This document shows, one piece after another, positions 21,822-35,808 of a stretch of 48,856 bases of DNA. The notes below the pieces were generated by a model, which was not told where the DNA came from, did not search any database, and saw only the letters and a list, made by a program, of their open reading frames with translations. The position numbers and the translations under genes were made by a program. Origin of the DNA: Purshia tridentata (taxonomy: Eukaryota; Streptophyta; Magnoliopsida; Rosales; Rosaceae); contig QANT01003748.1 in the NCBI GenBank assembly GCA_003254885.1, positions 1 through 48,856 on the forward strand, written 5' to 3'. Every line of letters begins with the position of its first letter. Positions within the stretch are counted from its first letter, which is position 1.

Positions 21822-24800
21822 TTAGTTGCTGATATTGAAGTATTTCGGATCTGAAGGAAAATGGTACTCCACATGTAACTGCAAAATGTAAACAACATGC
21901 ATTGTTCGATTAGGTGAGTAATTGAACGATACAGAGCTACTAGTTGATGCCTATAATTTTGAAGCACAAGAACTGATAATCTAGAAATTTCAAATTAATA
22001 AACCAAGTAATTGACTAGCTGCATAATTTTATCAATATTGCAGACTGAGGCTATTTGTGAAGTAGCCTATATGATGCCTTCATATTCATAAGAAATTCCA
22101 CCTCAAACAAAATATCTATCCTTTGTGGTTTCTGTTCATATAAACAAACTTCCAACACATTCAACTTAGCCAGAAAGCATTTAGTAAAAACAGAAAATGC
22201 ATGTGTTAAGATCAACTATAGTGCAAAATCAGCTTTAAAAGACCATAGACAAGTTGGGCATTAGATTGAAACATTAAGTTGAGCATCACAGTAGAAGGAG
22301 GGCCTGGTTTGAACCAGTGCTACGTACAGTTGCATACTACATTGTTCCAATTACTTGGCCAACAAAGAAGAATCATGAAAGGAATCAATATGCACATAAT
22401 AGCCTATATATAAGGTGTTGCATTCAATATACCTTGCCTTCATCAGCATCTGTCTGGCGTTGAGGGAACACTGCCCTCAAATCATTATACAAGTAGAAGC
22501 GCCGCTCCCCTTCCATGTTGAAGCTGTTTCTCGCTTGTCCAGCCAAGGGATCTGAATTACATCTCTGGATTGACCTTGAACATTTCTTAGGGAAAGGGCA
22601 TAAGAAGCGAAGGTGAAGAGCATAACGCAGAACACCAGCACCAGTAGTATTCTTTCTAATCTTTGAAGGGCTGCACACAGACTTGCTTTCACTGATCTTC
22701 TCATATCTACAACCATTGAATTCACCAAGACAAGAGGCTGTTATGCATTCTGCATCAATGTCACCAAGCTGCAAAGAATTAGTAGCATCTGGAATCAAAG
22801 ATGTCTTGGAATCATTTTCTTTGTTAGCATCTGTATGTCTTCCACTCCCATCCTTAGAGGTTGGTTCAGAAGAGGCTAGAGTGATCTTTTGGCGCAAAAA
22901 TGTCTGTATTTGATATGAAGAATGTTGAAGTAAAAATCCATCAAAAGAACAGTCAAAAGCAAATAAACTCCACAAAAGAAGCAAGCATATCCCATCTAAA
23001 ATTCTCCAAAAGACACAGAATGAGTCCCTAAATTTGAAAATTCCAGGCAGATATCACTAGGACGAACTCAGGTTGGAACTTTAGTTAAGACAGATTTTAC
23101 TATAAATTATGTCAAGATAGTGCAAACTTCCAAGAGATCAAGTATAAGTTCAAACAACATTCATCATGCGTAAAAGTAGTGAAACCTGACAGATAACTTT
23201 TCCCTTTCTACTTCCTGACTACCTTGGTACCAGCAGGCATGTCACTTAAATCATAGTTACAGAAGAAGGTGTGAATAGGCGTCTTTTCAGGATTGCTAAG
23301 AACCTGCCATAAACATTTCAGTTTATCAGTATATGACAACCATCTCTTGGTCTGACTACCACAAGATGTCACTCAATATGTACAACTACATGATATTAAA
23401 TGACAAATATTAATCAGCATCAAGATGACCAGCCACGGATTAAAGAAATTCTGCCCCTTAAATACAATGTCATTTTTTTCTCCTGAAATCTTATTTAGAA
23501 ATTTGATAGCTTAAAGCCTTAAGCAAATGAGACTGAGACATCCTAAGCTACACAAAAGCTATTGAGAATAACATATCCAGCATCTGTTCCTAAATTCAGT
23601 GCATTGCTCTGGATAGAAATGAAAACATTTGAAGTTTTCTGATGCTTAATATATTATGCTGAGAATGTTAATTACCAACTGTATGCGGCCTTTCATAGGT
23701 ATTCTCAAACGGTTATTTTCGGCTCGTGAATCATTCATGCTAAGGTTCCTCTTCACCTTGAGGCCTCCATAATTGTTTGATGCCATACTCCCAGCAAGAT
23801 CTATTGATGAATAATATAATAAGTAGTTATCTCCATCCACACTGGTCACTGCAAACGGAAGTTTACGTGATTTTGGTGAGAAATTCCCTCCAGAGATATT
23901 CAGAACAGCGAGAAAACCATCAATTCTCTGCAAATGTAAAATTTCAAGCAAGACCTCAAATTAATAACAGAAATTGGTAAAATATGGAGCTCAATAGATC
24001 GATTATGAAATCACAGATGCAGTAACAAAACCTTATATCACATTACTGAAGAGACAAATGCAAACCTGATTAGCCTTTGCAGATAATAATCGACCAGACA
24101 ACAGGGATTCCTCAAATGAACCAACCAAGGACCTTCTAGTAGGCAGTCCAGACAGGGTTCGAACTAATTTAACACCTTGAGGCTTAGATATCAAATCCTG
24201 ATCCCAGTGCTGTCCCATCCCAGTGGTACTTTCAGGACTGAAGAGATCAAACTTTTTCTGCAAAATATCAACATCTTCCGATGAATTACTTGGCATCCTA
24301 AAAGCATCCTCTTTCCATGAAGATGAGATGCCTGAGATAGTTCTATCCAGTGACTGTTCCATGTCCTTTAAAGTTACATTGTTATCATAAAACTTTGGTG
24401 TATGATCCCTGAATAATTCTCCACATTTCACTCTTTCAGGAAACTTCGGACCAAGAGGAGACAATGAAAGTGGAGGCAACACCACTTTTCTTGAACTTAT
24501 GGATATTGCCTCTGATTGTGACCTTACCTTAATTGTTTCTGTGGAGTAATTAAGTCCAGATGATGATATAAACTGATTGTGAGATTGTGGCTCCTTGTTT
24601 TCAAGCAAAGGACCATCAACTGAGAAAGAGGAGTTTGTCGTGCAGTTGTGATGCAGTGAATTCTTCCATTCTGGGGAATGAGATGCAGACCACATTGTAG
24701 AGTTGAAACAACTGGAGTTGCCAATATGAGCTTTCTTATGCTCATGTAACGTGGGAACATTAGAACTATCAAAATATCCCAAGGAGCCACTCTTATATAT

Positions 24801-25334
24801 CCCGTCACCAATTTCTAGAGAATCACCATCTTGGAGAAGCATTCCATTCAAAGGAGACAATAACCGCTTCCTGACCATTGACCCGGTGGCCTCAGTTGTG
24901 TCACCTGTGACTGTCACCGCACTTGAAGAATATTGGTTTCCATTAAACAAATTAAGAGGCAAATTTAATTTTCTTGGTTCAAAACCAACAATCCTAGGAA
25001 CAGAAGTCTGAATATTCTGTCCATTTTTCTGAATTAACCAGTAACCTTGTTCTACAGTATTAATCTTCAATGCATGCATGTTTGATCTACCATCTTTATG
25101 CATATTCGAAAAATCTGGTTTATTTGGAATCTCCATGATGGATTTCCTTTGGAACTCTCCAAAAGAAGAAGCTGTGAAATCCACCTGCATGTGATTTCCC
25201 CGGTTTCCTCCATGCATCCCACTTAAATCACAGCTGCTCATGCCAGCAATTCTAGGTGGAGGTTGAATAAATGTGCACAGTGATGCTGCCACTTCCTCAG
25301 CAATACTGCCAGAAGACACTTGAGGCAAGCCCAT
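21822..25334 (-). CDS. Plant Atos/FAM214-type protein (DUF4210 and chromosome-segregation domain)
   Basis: Five exons (24066-25334, 23676-23927, 23223-23303, 22433-22903, 21822-21878), all joining in phase 0, give 709 residues. The first 420 are Ser/Asn-rich and mostly disordered, ending in a conserved [20 protein letters not shown]. Residues about 424-535 ([53 protein letters not shown]) match the DUF4210 region of Atos proteins. The C-terminal part ([35 protein letters not shown], then the last exon [14 protein letters not shown]) matches the small 'chromosome segregation during meiosis' domain. In animals Atos relatives are nuclear transcription-linked proteins. The plant function is not established. 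The last coding exon has only 18 residues and is easily missed. The start is the first ATG of the long frame, and untranslated upstream exons are possible. Confidence 0.9.
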
Positions 25335-28300
25335 CTTCAGAAAAATTCAAGATGAAGTCCTTTGTTTAACGTTACTCCTTTTATATAAATTCTTCTTTTC
25401 CCTCTTTCTCAATGCATTCATGCACAAGAATCAAATTGCATTTCTATTTTCCGAGTGACTAAATGTTTTCAAGTTGCCCAACCATATCCGTGCCACCAGA
25501 GCCTTTGCTTGCCTTAGTTCCCACCGATTAAAGAAGCAGTTCTAACCATCTAATTCAACATTTATAGTAGAGGCTATCATACTATACCTACCATATGCAT
25601 CTGCATCTAAATTGTTTCTTTCATCAGATCATATGGAACTCAAGTCAGGATTTCAAATGGGATGGGTAGGACGCCATGTCTTCTTCATTCCAGCTAACAA
25701 AGAGAAACAAGCAGTTGATGGTTTTCCAGAAACCAATGTGCCGTCCTGGAAATATCTGCTCAGTTAGAAGATGATTGACAATCTAAAGGAGGAACTATTT
25801 ATTCAAACTTAGTTTTTGTTTTTTTCTTATCATTTCTAAGAATCAGCAAATAAAATAGCCATCCTCAACTTAATCTTAGGCATTACAACTGATGGAAACA
25901 AAATACAGAGATATGAAATAGAACCAGAGTAATGTAAGACAAAATCAATCAAATGACTGAGATTTCAAGAAGAATCTCCTTTGAAATGTACAACAAAATA
26001 TACAGCATTGAAGAAATATCAATTTGGCCAGCTCTGATTCATAGAATTCCATACCAATGAAGAATCTCCGAAACACAAATCAATTCCGAACACATACTCC
26101 TAAAAGCATTATATTTTTAACAAGGAAAATATCAAAAACCCATTATGATTGACAATTTCAACAAATATGTACTAAAATACAGGCCCTTTTGTTTTACACC
26201 ATTAAAAGGAAGGAAGATAAGAAGCTTAGTCCAGGATGCAACAACTCAACAAATTCCAGCTACAAGTCCCACATGGGTCCAATTGGTTGCTTAAAAATTC
26301 TAACTTCCTCAGAGTTTGATTCTTCAATATAAACAAGTAAAAGCACAAGTTAAGACTAAAACCTCCCTCCAGCTGAACCCAATACAACCATTTCTTTTCA
26401 ATTGAATTACCAATTCCCAGAAACCAAAACAATAAAGAAAAAGCAAAAGACCCAGATATAAATTTCTTTTCTTTTCCTCGGAAACCAAACAGAGAGCAAT
26501 ATTTCATTAACGAAAAATCAATACCAGACAAAACGGAGATCAAAGGCTCAAAGCTAATGTTCAAGTATTTCATCAAAAGAACGAAAGGGGCTCTGTTTAT
26601 GATAAAGACGCACCAGGGAAGCTAGGAGAAATTGGATACAAGGAGCTCAAACTTGCTTGCACAAAACCAAGCCACAAAAAGAGACTAAACCCAAATGAAA
26701 AAAAAGCTAGTTATGTCTGTCTGTGTTATTCAACAGTTTTATTCTTCTTTCTCTTTCTTCGAATCTCTTGTGTTTCCTTGCAATTCCTCTGGTTTCCATT
26801 TTTTTGTTTTTCCAGTTTGTTGTTTTTTGGTCTTTGTATATGGAGAAGTTGGGGTGGTGGTGTTGGGTGTTGGCCAGTGATTGATGATTTGGTGTTAGCC
26901 TCCCAAATTTTGAAGAATAAAAAAAAATTTGTGGGTCATGAATCTCGCTTTATCCTGAATTTTCTGACCCGCTGGCTGCGTTTGAAAACCACTTGTTTCT
27001 TTTTTCTTTTTTCTTTCTTTCTCTCCGCTACTTTGTTTGTTGCCAAACCCAAACCCAAACCCAAAAACCAAAACCAGGGGCTCCCTCTGCGTCTTCAAGT
27101 TGCGCCTCTCTTTCTTTTTCTCGTCATAATTGGTTTATTAATTCTGACCTCACATGTCATGTCCACCTCCAACTTTCTTTCTGCGCAACATGTCTGCTGT
27201 CCCTCTTCGTACGTTAACTTTAGCCATTTTGCCCTGTTTTCCAAGAGTAAAAGAAAAGGTGGGTACGCAACTTCTAGTACATGTGTATGGAAGCGATCAA
27301 ATGCTAATTGATCAATAAGTTAATAAGAAATTTCATAATCTTAACTATCTATTTTTCTGATCTTCAAATTATTATTATACAAACCTGTAAAATATGATTA
27401 CAGTGATTAGAGAAGCCATAACTGTTAATAAAATATAAAATAAGCATGATCATGAATTCATGATATAAGCATGTAAAACAATAATAAAAACAGTTTTAAG
27501 GAAGCGTACCTGAATTTTTTGTTATAGATTATAGATTAGAAAAGTCTTCGATCTACCTACATACATATTTGTATGGATACATATAGAGTTTCACGTGAAG
27601 TCTAACTCTCATTAAAAATGTGCTTAATTCAGAAACACACATAATATAAAGTTCATAACCACGCACATATCGTAAATAGTTAAGTCATCCAGCTCGTAAT
27701 AACAGTTCAATCATCACTTTGGTTTGTTACATATATAAAAATATATTGTGAGGTTCACATTTGGAAGATGATACTTAAAATAATCAAAATCTCACCATGA
27801 ATGTCATCACAATGTTGGCAACATGAACAGTATGACAACATCACGGCGTTGCAAAAAACAAGAGGACCAATTAATTGACCATAAAGTCCCACAAATTAAT
27901 TAATCTTCTACAGCGAATATCAAACAAATTACTGTAGGTACCAAGTATTGAAGTAACCCTCCAATATATATATATACTTGTTCCTACTTGGTTCTAGAAT
28001 GTGAAATGAAAGACGTGGGACATCAGTACTCTCATGCATATTGTAGAATAATATTATGTATGTGTTACGTAATTAATACTAGTAAACAAAATGAAAACCT
28101 TTGATGAGAGATGAGACCTCAGAAATCAGAATCACCGACTGAGTGACTGGTGCGTTGTGGTTTGTGAAGAAGCCACGTACGAGTCTCATATATAGAAGTT
28201 ACCCAGCTGTTACCACGTACCATGTGTGCGTACGGGCAAAGAGGACCCAAGTGACCCACTATACATGCATATGCACTGCCAAACCAAACAATAACACAAT

Positions 28301-28364
28301 CAAAAATCAACATATATTCATTCCTTGAGTATCTATTCCTTCAATAATAATATAACGTTCAGAG
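25335..28364. other. Atos-like upstream region and intergenic DNA
   Basis: Probably contains the Atos-like 5' UTR, perhaps with an intron, and its promoter on the minus strand. The pyrimidine- and ACCCAAA-rich part at 26700-27100 is the likeliest upstream end. ORFs of up to 177 codons here (26778-27311) are Phe/Ser-rich translations of T-rich DNA and not credible. 27300-28364 is AT-rich intergenic sequence with nothing recognisable. Confidence 0.35.
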
Positions 28365-28823
28365 AATTAAATATTTTCTTCAACCAGTTTGCCTTCAAAA
28401 GAAGAGCTCTGAACAGGCATGCAAGAACTTGAACATAAGAGCCAAACTAGATACCGCTTCTACATGCACTCTCCTCACAAGTGAGATAAATGCATTGACA
28501 TAATGCAGAGGAAACACATTCAAGAATCCCTTGATTCCACTTGCTTCTTCACAGGCTCGAGCTTGTCAGGCTTTAGAGGTAATATCAGAGTTGTGGTTGG
28601 AAGGGCAGTAGCAGAACCATGCATTTATCTGTTTAATGTCGATCAGAGAGAGTTGGGTTTTCTTCTCAACCCATTCAGAAACTATGTACCCAACATTGCA
28701 ATGCAGACAAGGCTCCTCACTAAACCTTATTTGATAGCCATTACTGAAAATGTAGCCTGAGCAGTGATCAGAAACTCTTGAAGCCAATTCCTGTAGATTA
28801 ACCAGAATTGTGGTTGAAATTAA
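28365..28823 (-). pseudogene. Inverted, internally deleted NO VEIN-like fragment
   Basis: Read on the minus strand, 28823-28500 repeats the end of intron 2, its acceptor (TAATCTACAG) and the following exon of the NO VEIN-like gene at 30560-30810. It shows the same ...SNGYQIRFSEEPCLHCNVGY protein stretch but with small deletions that break the frame. After the equivalent of KPDK..PVK the copy jumps about 450 bases downstream, to the part of the parent that reads AAGTGGAATC (31281), and then follows it to about 28365, with a further gap. It therefore holds two exon pieces fused across a deletion, retains intron sequence (so it is not a processed copy) and lies head-to-head with its better-preserved relative. 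Confidence 0.85.
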
Positions 28824-28826
28824 GCC

Positions 28827-29333
28827 CAGTCTGATACTTTGGATGGGCTGGACTAAATTTGGATCGGGTCACTAATTCTTTGGCTGAGTCTTCCATTTTG
28901 TCACTTGTCAGTTTGTCCTATGGAAAATGAAAAGGTGACCAGAAGTCTCAATCTCTCAAAGACTGATCAGTGGTCTACCCCAGCGTTTAAAGCTCATTGC
29001 TTTCCGTACAAATCCCACTATTAATATATGTCTTTCTTCACTTTCTTTTCACTTAAAAAAAAGAAAAAGAAAAAAAAGCTCATGCAAAGTCTTACTTTTC
29101 GTACATATCCCACTCTTTTTAACAGTAATATATGTCTTCTTTCACTTTCTTTGCCTAGTGCCTTTCTTGAGAAGGCTTTCGTTGCCTTCCATGAGAAGGA
29201 AACCCTAGTGTTTTGGCTTTTTTTTTTTGGTTNTTTTTTTTTGCATTGAATTCTCGACTATTCTCAAAAGTTTATATGTGAGTATGTGACCATCACATTA
29301 TCAGTGTAACAATTTATTCATGTTGATTATAAT
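28827..29333 (+). repeat. Duplicated block, copy 1 (upstream of NO VEIN-like gene)
   Basis: This stretch is strongly similar, in the same orientation, to 47698-48182. Both start at CAGTCTGATACTTTGGAT and share GGAAAATGAAAAGGTGACC, CTCATGCAAAGTCTT and ATATATGTCTTCTTTCACTT. Both end near CAATTTATTCATGTT. It abuts the inverted pseudogene on its left and ends about 270 bases before the NO VEIN-like start codon, so it is probably promoter sequence. It contains an undetermined base (n) at 29233 inside a T-run. Confidence 0.85.
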
Positions 29334-29506
29334 AAAATACGTTATTAAAAATTTATTATTAAAATACGTTCAATTTACTAACATTTTGGGTGGAGACTTG
29401 GTTATAGACTTATAGACCATATAGTGAAGGTACGTACATAGACATATTTAAGTTATTAGCTAGTAGTGTCCCAACCCCATTCTCAGTTTCTTGTTCTGTT
29501 TACTCA

Positions 29507-29527
29507 TCTCTCTCTCTCTCTCTCTCT
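29507..29527 (+). repeat. (TC)n microsatellite upstream of NO VEIN-like start
   Basis: An uninterrupted TC dinucleotide run 74 bases before the ATG. It probably lies in the 5' UTR or core promoter, where CT tracts are common in plants. Confidence 0.8.
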
Positions 29528-29600
29528 GTTTGCTTGCTCAGTTTCTCTCTTCGTTTTCCTCTGGAAATAAAGCTGTGTCAGTGTGTGTTAACTTACGGAA

Positions 29601-31511
29601 ATGGCGACACCGAGGGAGCACGTAGAAGAGATACGGAAGACAAAGTTCTCCATCGGAGGAGAATCCAACCCACTCACTGAGCATCTTCACCAGGCCGTCA
29701 AGAATCTCTCTGCTGAGCTTTACGCCAAGGACGTCCACTTCCTCATGGAACTCATTCAGGTAAATTTTCATTCACAGTATTCCTATTTATACATATATAC
29801 ATACCCTTTTGATGGTTCTTCGTTTAGTGTTAAAAGTACAGTGCATTATGGATAGCATGGTTATTATAGAATTTTGGAGTTTGAATGCTTTTGTGTTGCA
29901 TTTGCTTTTGAAATATATATTGACGAGTTCAAAGTCAGGTAATAAGCCACATGCTAGACCTCGCAGCATTGATCATGTTATTCGATTTTTCTATGTTATG
30001 GTTGACTGAAACTAAAAAAAATTAATTTTTATGCCATGGTGATTTCTTTGACTAAAGCAAGAGGGTGCAGTTGAACTTGATTTTATATGTGTTGACCAGT
30101 ATGAGTTGGACCCTTGTTTCTTATGTGACTGACTTTTCAAATAATAAAAAAGGGTTAATATTGCTTCATTTACAGAATGCAGAAGATAATGAGTACCCAG
30201 AGGCAGAAGGGGTTGATCCATCACTGGAGTTTGTCATAACGTCTCGGGATATTACGAACACCGGTGCTCCTGCCACATTGCTGGTTTTCAATAATGAGAA
30301 CGGTTTTTCTCCTAAGAACATAGAATCCATTTGCAGTATTGGACGGTCCACCAAGAAAGGCAACAGGAAGCGCGGCTATATTGGGGAGAAAGGTACATGT
30401 AAATGAAATCCCTTAGTTGTGGTTTTATATATATATATCTATGCTTTAGTGTTAGAGCTCAGAACATTGGCCTTCAAAACATGTATGCTGATATGCCTAG
30501 ACGTGCTTTCTGTCTTTTTGGGTAGTTTATGCTTTTTCATTGTTGTGCTAATTCAACCAAATTTCTGGTTAATCTACAGGAATTGGCTTCAAGAGTGTGT
30601 TTCTGATCACTGCTCAGCCTTACATCTTTAGCAATGGTTATCAGATAAAGTTTAGTGAAGACCCATGTGTGCAATGCAATGTTGGGTACATAGTTCCTGA
30701 ATGGGTATAGGAAAACCCAACTCTATCTGACATAAAACAGATATATGGTTCTTCTGCTAGTGCCCTCCCAGCAACGACAGTGGTCTTGCCTCTAAAGCCT
30801 GACAAGGTCAAACCTGTGAAGCAGCAGCTCTCTAGCATTCATCCTGAGGTTCTCTTGTTTCTTACAAAGATTAAGCGGCTCTCAGTTAGGGAAGATAATG
30901 AGGATCCAAGGCTCAACACTGTGAGTGCAATATCAATATCAAGTGAGACTGATTTTGTGACGAGGAAGAACATTGATGCTGAATCCTACATGTTCCATCT
31001 GTCTGCAGTCGGAAATGATAATGAGTCCGAAAGAGAATGTGGTTATTATATGTGGAAGCAGAGGTTTCCTGTTAAGCCGGAGTTCAGAGTGGAGAAGAGA
31101 ATGGAGGTAGAGGAGTATGTGATCACACTTGCATTTCCATATGGAGAACGCCTTCATAGAGGAACGAGCTCACCAGGGGTCTATGCTTTCCTTCCCACTG
31201 AAATGGTGACAAACTTTCCCTTCATAATTCAGGCAGATTTTCTTTTAGCATCATCAAGGGAAACAATTCTCTTGGACAACAAGTGGAATCGAGGAATTCT
31301 CAACTGTGTGCCCTTTGCATTTGTTAATGCATTTCTCTCACTTGTGAAAAGTACAGAAAGTTCTACAGTATCTAGTTTGCCTCAGATGTTCAGGTTTTTA
31401 CCTGTCCAGAGCTCTTGCTATGAAGAACTAAATGTTGTGAGGGAGTCAATCAAAGCACAGCTGGTTGAGGAAAACATTATCTTTGGCAGAGAAGATTCTC
31501 TTTGGGTTTAA
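29601..31511 (+). pseudogene. NO VEIN-like HATPase gene, truncated, with in-frame stop
   Basis: Exons 29601-29759, 30176-30392 and 30580-31511 follow one frame across GT-AG introns. The protein has a GHKL/Hsp90-type ATPase fold: AKDVHFLMELIQNAEDNEYP (N-box), NENGFSPKNIESICSIGRST, then GYIGEKGIGFKSVF. This is the pattern of plant NO VEIN-like proteins, which are nuclear and linked to vascular patterning. Two defects are visible. A TAG at 30708-30710 ends translation after 168 residues, where the inverted copy reads GTTGAG instead of GTATAG. The frame beyond it stays open and family-like for another 267 codons but stops at 31509-31511, whereas family members run to well over 1,000 residues. The open frame beyond the stop suggests recent decay or a sequencing error. 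A short ATPase-only product is an alternative. Confidence 0.85.
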
Positions 31512-32246
31512 TATAGTGAATAATGAAACAAGCATACAGTTTTGTTTGAAGTTACTTTTAATAGTTTTGTATCCAATTTTTCAGTGTGATTTATCAATGC
31601 ATGTTGTGAACCTTATTTAGTGTTGGTTATGGGGTTTTGGTAAAAGCATTCTCTTTTGATTTTGAACAAGTGATAGCTTCTCTTTGTAATTTGAACTATG
31701 TGGTATCCTATTGTATTTGTGTAACCATCTAAATATGGATGGATCAGTCACTAGATTTGTATGGCTTGGTCATTATGAATATTGAAGCTTCATTATAATG
31801 TTCCTCAAAACACCGATTTCAGCTGTGGTTCCTCAATTATTCCACTAGTGACATTTAATTTTTAGGATTTTCAAACAAGAAAATTAGAATGCATAATTTC
31901 TTAAATACTCAATTTTGTCTAAATTTCAAAATTTTTTCTGCATCCAACCGCACCATAAATGACCCACAATCACTATTAACTACAAGAAAACAATACCAAA
32001 CTGAAAACTTTTACCATATTATTGTACTAAATAGTAAATTCATTCTTTATTTGACTAATTAGTAATTAGTAATTACTGGGTTAGATAATATCTCTCACTC
32101 TCCCAAAAGGAAAGTAAAGCATCATTCAGAGAGAGAGAGAGAGAGAGATAAAGAGCTTTTTTCTATCATCTTCTACCTCCATCCCAACTGCGTCTTCATC
32201 TCTCCCTCTGAGGTTTCTGAAGTTGTTTCTTTCGAAGCAATTGAAG
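31512..32246. other. Spacer and UBC27-type promoter/leader
   Basis: AT-rich sequence follows the truncated NO VEIN-like frame, with no continuation of its coding sequence recognised. An (AG)10 microsatellite at 32128-32148 and a CT-rich leader precede the E2 start codon. Confidence 0.5.
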
Positions 32247-34231
<1,985 letters not shown>

Positions 34232-35342
34232 GAAAACAGAAAAGCTTTCCTTTTGTTAGGACTTGTGACAGCCACCAGCAGATTTAATATTTCATAAGTA
34301 CATATGCCACCCACCTTAAGAGGCTGGGATTTACACTGACATAAAGGGTTAATTGGATACAAGGTTTTCCTTGTTTTAGTTCAGAAATTTTCTTTTTCTT
34401 TCCTTGTTTTCTTTTATATTCTTGCCGACTTTATTACTCTATCCTCATTGACCAGTAGTGTTAAAATGTTGAAGTTGGGTCAATTTAATTTTCAGTACCC
34501 TGTTCCTTAACCGAAAGCAGCCTCGGGGTATGCTTCTGCTTTATTCAGGCAAGGAAATATGCTTTTTGTTTGGTGTTGAATTTATCAACCACTGTTGAAA
34601 TATTAGTCTAACAAGTTACAAGGGTACAATGTTGGGCATCGTGTGGTATTATGTTAGTGCAGTTTTTGCAATGGTCGTCCACCGAGACTCTTTAACAATC
34701 CTGCTGATTGGTAACTTTGGTCATTGTAGAAACAAATGCAGACTGAAAACAATTTAAGGTAAAACTGGAAAACTAATAGTCAGACTAGAAACAAAGATAA
34801 AATGAACTAAAATTATAACAAATATTACCTAACAAAACTAAGGATAAAATAAAAATCTTTGAATCTTTGTTAGCCAACCTATGTAACCTAAATTTTAAAT
34901 ATCATGATACGTGGAAGAATAGTGATCTAATGACCAAAACAAATGGCTGATCTCTTGTACCTCGTTTTACATGGAACAAATTGATGGTATCACAAAATTC
35001 TCAGTATTAATGTGGATGGGAAAGAGAACACCCAAGTACAAGTACATATATATCATTTACCAAAAAAAATTTTATAAGGAAATGTTTTCTTGTCATACAA
35101 TGTAAAATGTTTTGTTGGGAGATTGTGAATTTAGACCATCAATAATATGTTACTAAATTTAATTTACAGTTTTTTATTATAATATGTTGCATATTTGATA
35201 AGAGAACGTTACTTTGCACACACACAAATGAATTATAAAGTTTATAATGAAGAGAAGAGAAAAATAGATAGCTAGCTTGCATTGTATGCTCGCAAGAGCA
35301 AGAACAATTAGCAAAATGAACTACTACACTTTGAAGAACCAT
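34232..35342. other. UBC27 3' UTR and intergenic DNA
   Basis: Begins with the E2 3' UTR and passes into AT-rich sequence holding nothing I can identify, up to the small minus-strand ORF. Confidence 0.4.
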
Positions 35343-35477
35343 CTAAGAGCAATGGTATACAGTAACTCTCCTTTGAGGAGGAGGCTGGCATATGATAAAG
35401 AAAGCCATTGCTAACACCAAAACCAGCACCAGCCCCAGCAACAACTCATCTTCTGAAGAGCAGCAGAAGCTTCCCAT
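35343..35477 (-). CDS. Small single-pass membrane peptide, 44 residues (candidate)
   Basis: A 44-codon frame starting MGSFCCSSEDELLLGLVLVL. It has a cysteine/acidic N-terminus, one strong hydrophobic helix (about residues 12-30) and a Pro/basic tail (CQPPPQRRVTVYHCS). This N-cap, helix and short tail layout is that of a designed-looking single-pass peptide rather than chance. MG followed by Ser/Cys could permit lipid modification. I do not recognise the family. Upstream on the same strand there is a G-box/ABRE-like CCACGTGT (35700-35693) about 215 bases from the start, and an ATTGG word near 35682. No intron is needed. It is too short for ordinary ORF filters, and expression evidence is absent. 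Confidence 0.5.
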   Translation of the reverse strand: MGSFCCSSEDELLLGLVLVLVLAMAFFIICQPPPQRRVTVYHCS

Positions 35478-35692
35478 TGTGCTCGCTTCCCAAATTCTGC
35501 CTTTCAAAAACTAAAATATAAAATTACAGAGATAACCAAGGAAGCTGTCAACAAGAAAGAAAACAATAGCCTCTGATCAACTGAGAGCTCAAGTGTAAGT
35601 GATGATTGACTCAATAATGAGGTTGAGACTTGAGAATGAAATTAAAAATGGAGTTCTATCCCGGGATCCCTTATGCAGCCAATAAGGAATGG

Positions 35693-35700
35693 ACACGTGG
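35693..35700 (-). promoter_or_regulatory. G-box/ABRE-like element
   Basis: ACACGTGG on the plus strand (CCACGTGT on the minus strand), an ACGT-core bZIP site of the ABA-response type. It lies upstream of the 44-residue ORF. Confidence 0.4.
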
Positions 35701-35808
35701 TGTTCGACAATGTGGTCCTTTTACTTCAAGTGGTTTTGGTTGTCCTGCTTCTAATTGTGGCTACCATTCAACCTTAATTTAGGATTCTGCAAACTCATAC
35801 CTAACTTA

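Noticed and set aside
26778..27311. 177-codon plus-strand ORF
   Set aside because: Phe/Ser/Leu-rich translation of T-rich DNA with no domain. It overlaps the likely Atos-like upstream region and two other meaningless ORFs.
30641..30838. Minus-strand ORF antisense to the NO VEIN-like exon
   Set aside because: Shadow of the coding exon. Its likeness to the ORF at 28503-28760 only reflects the inverted copy.
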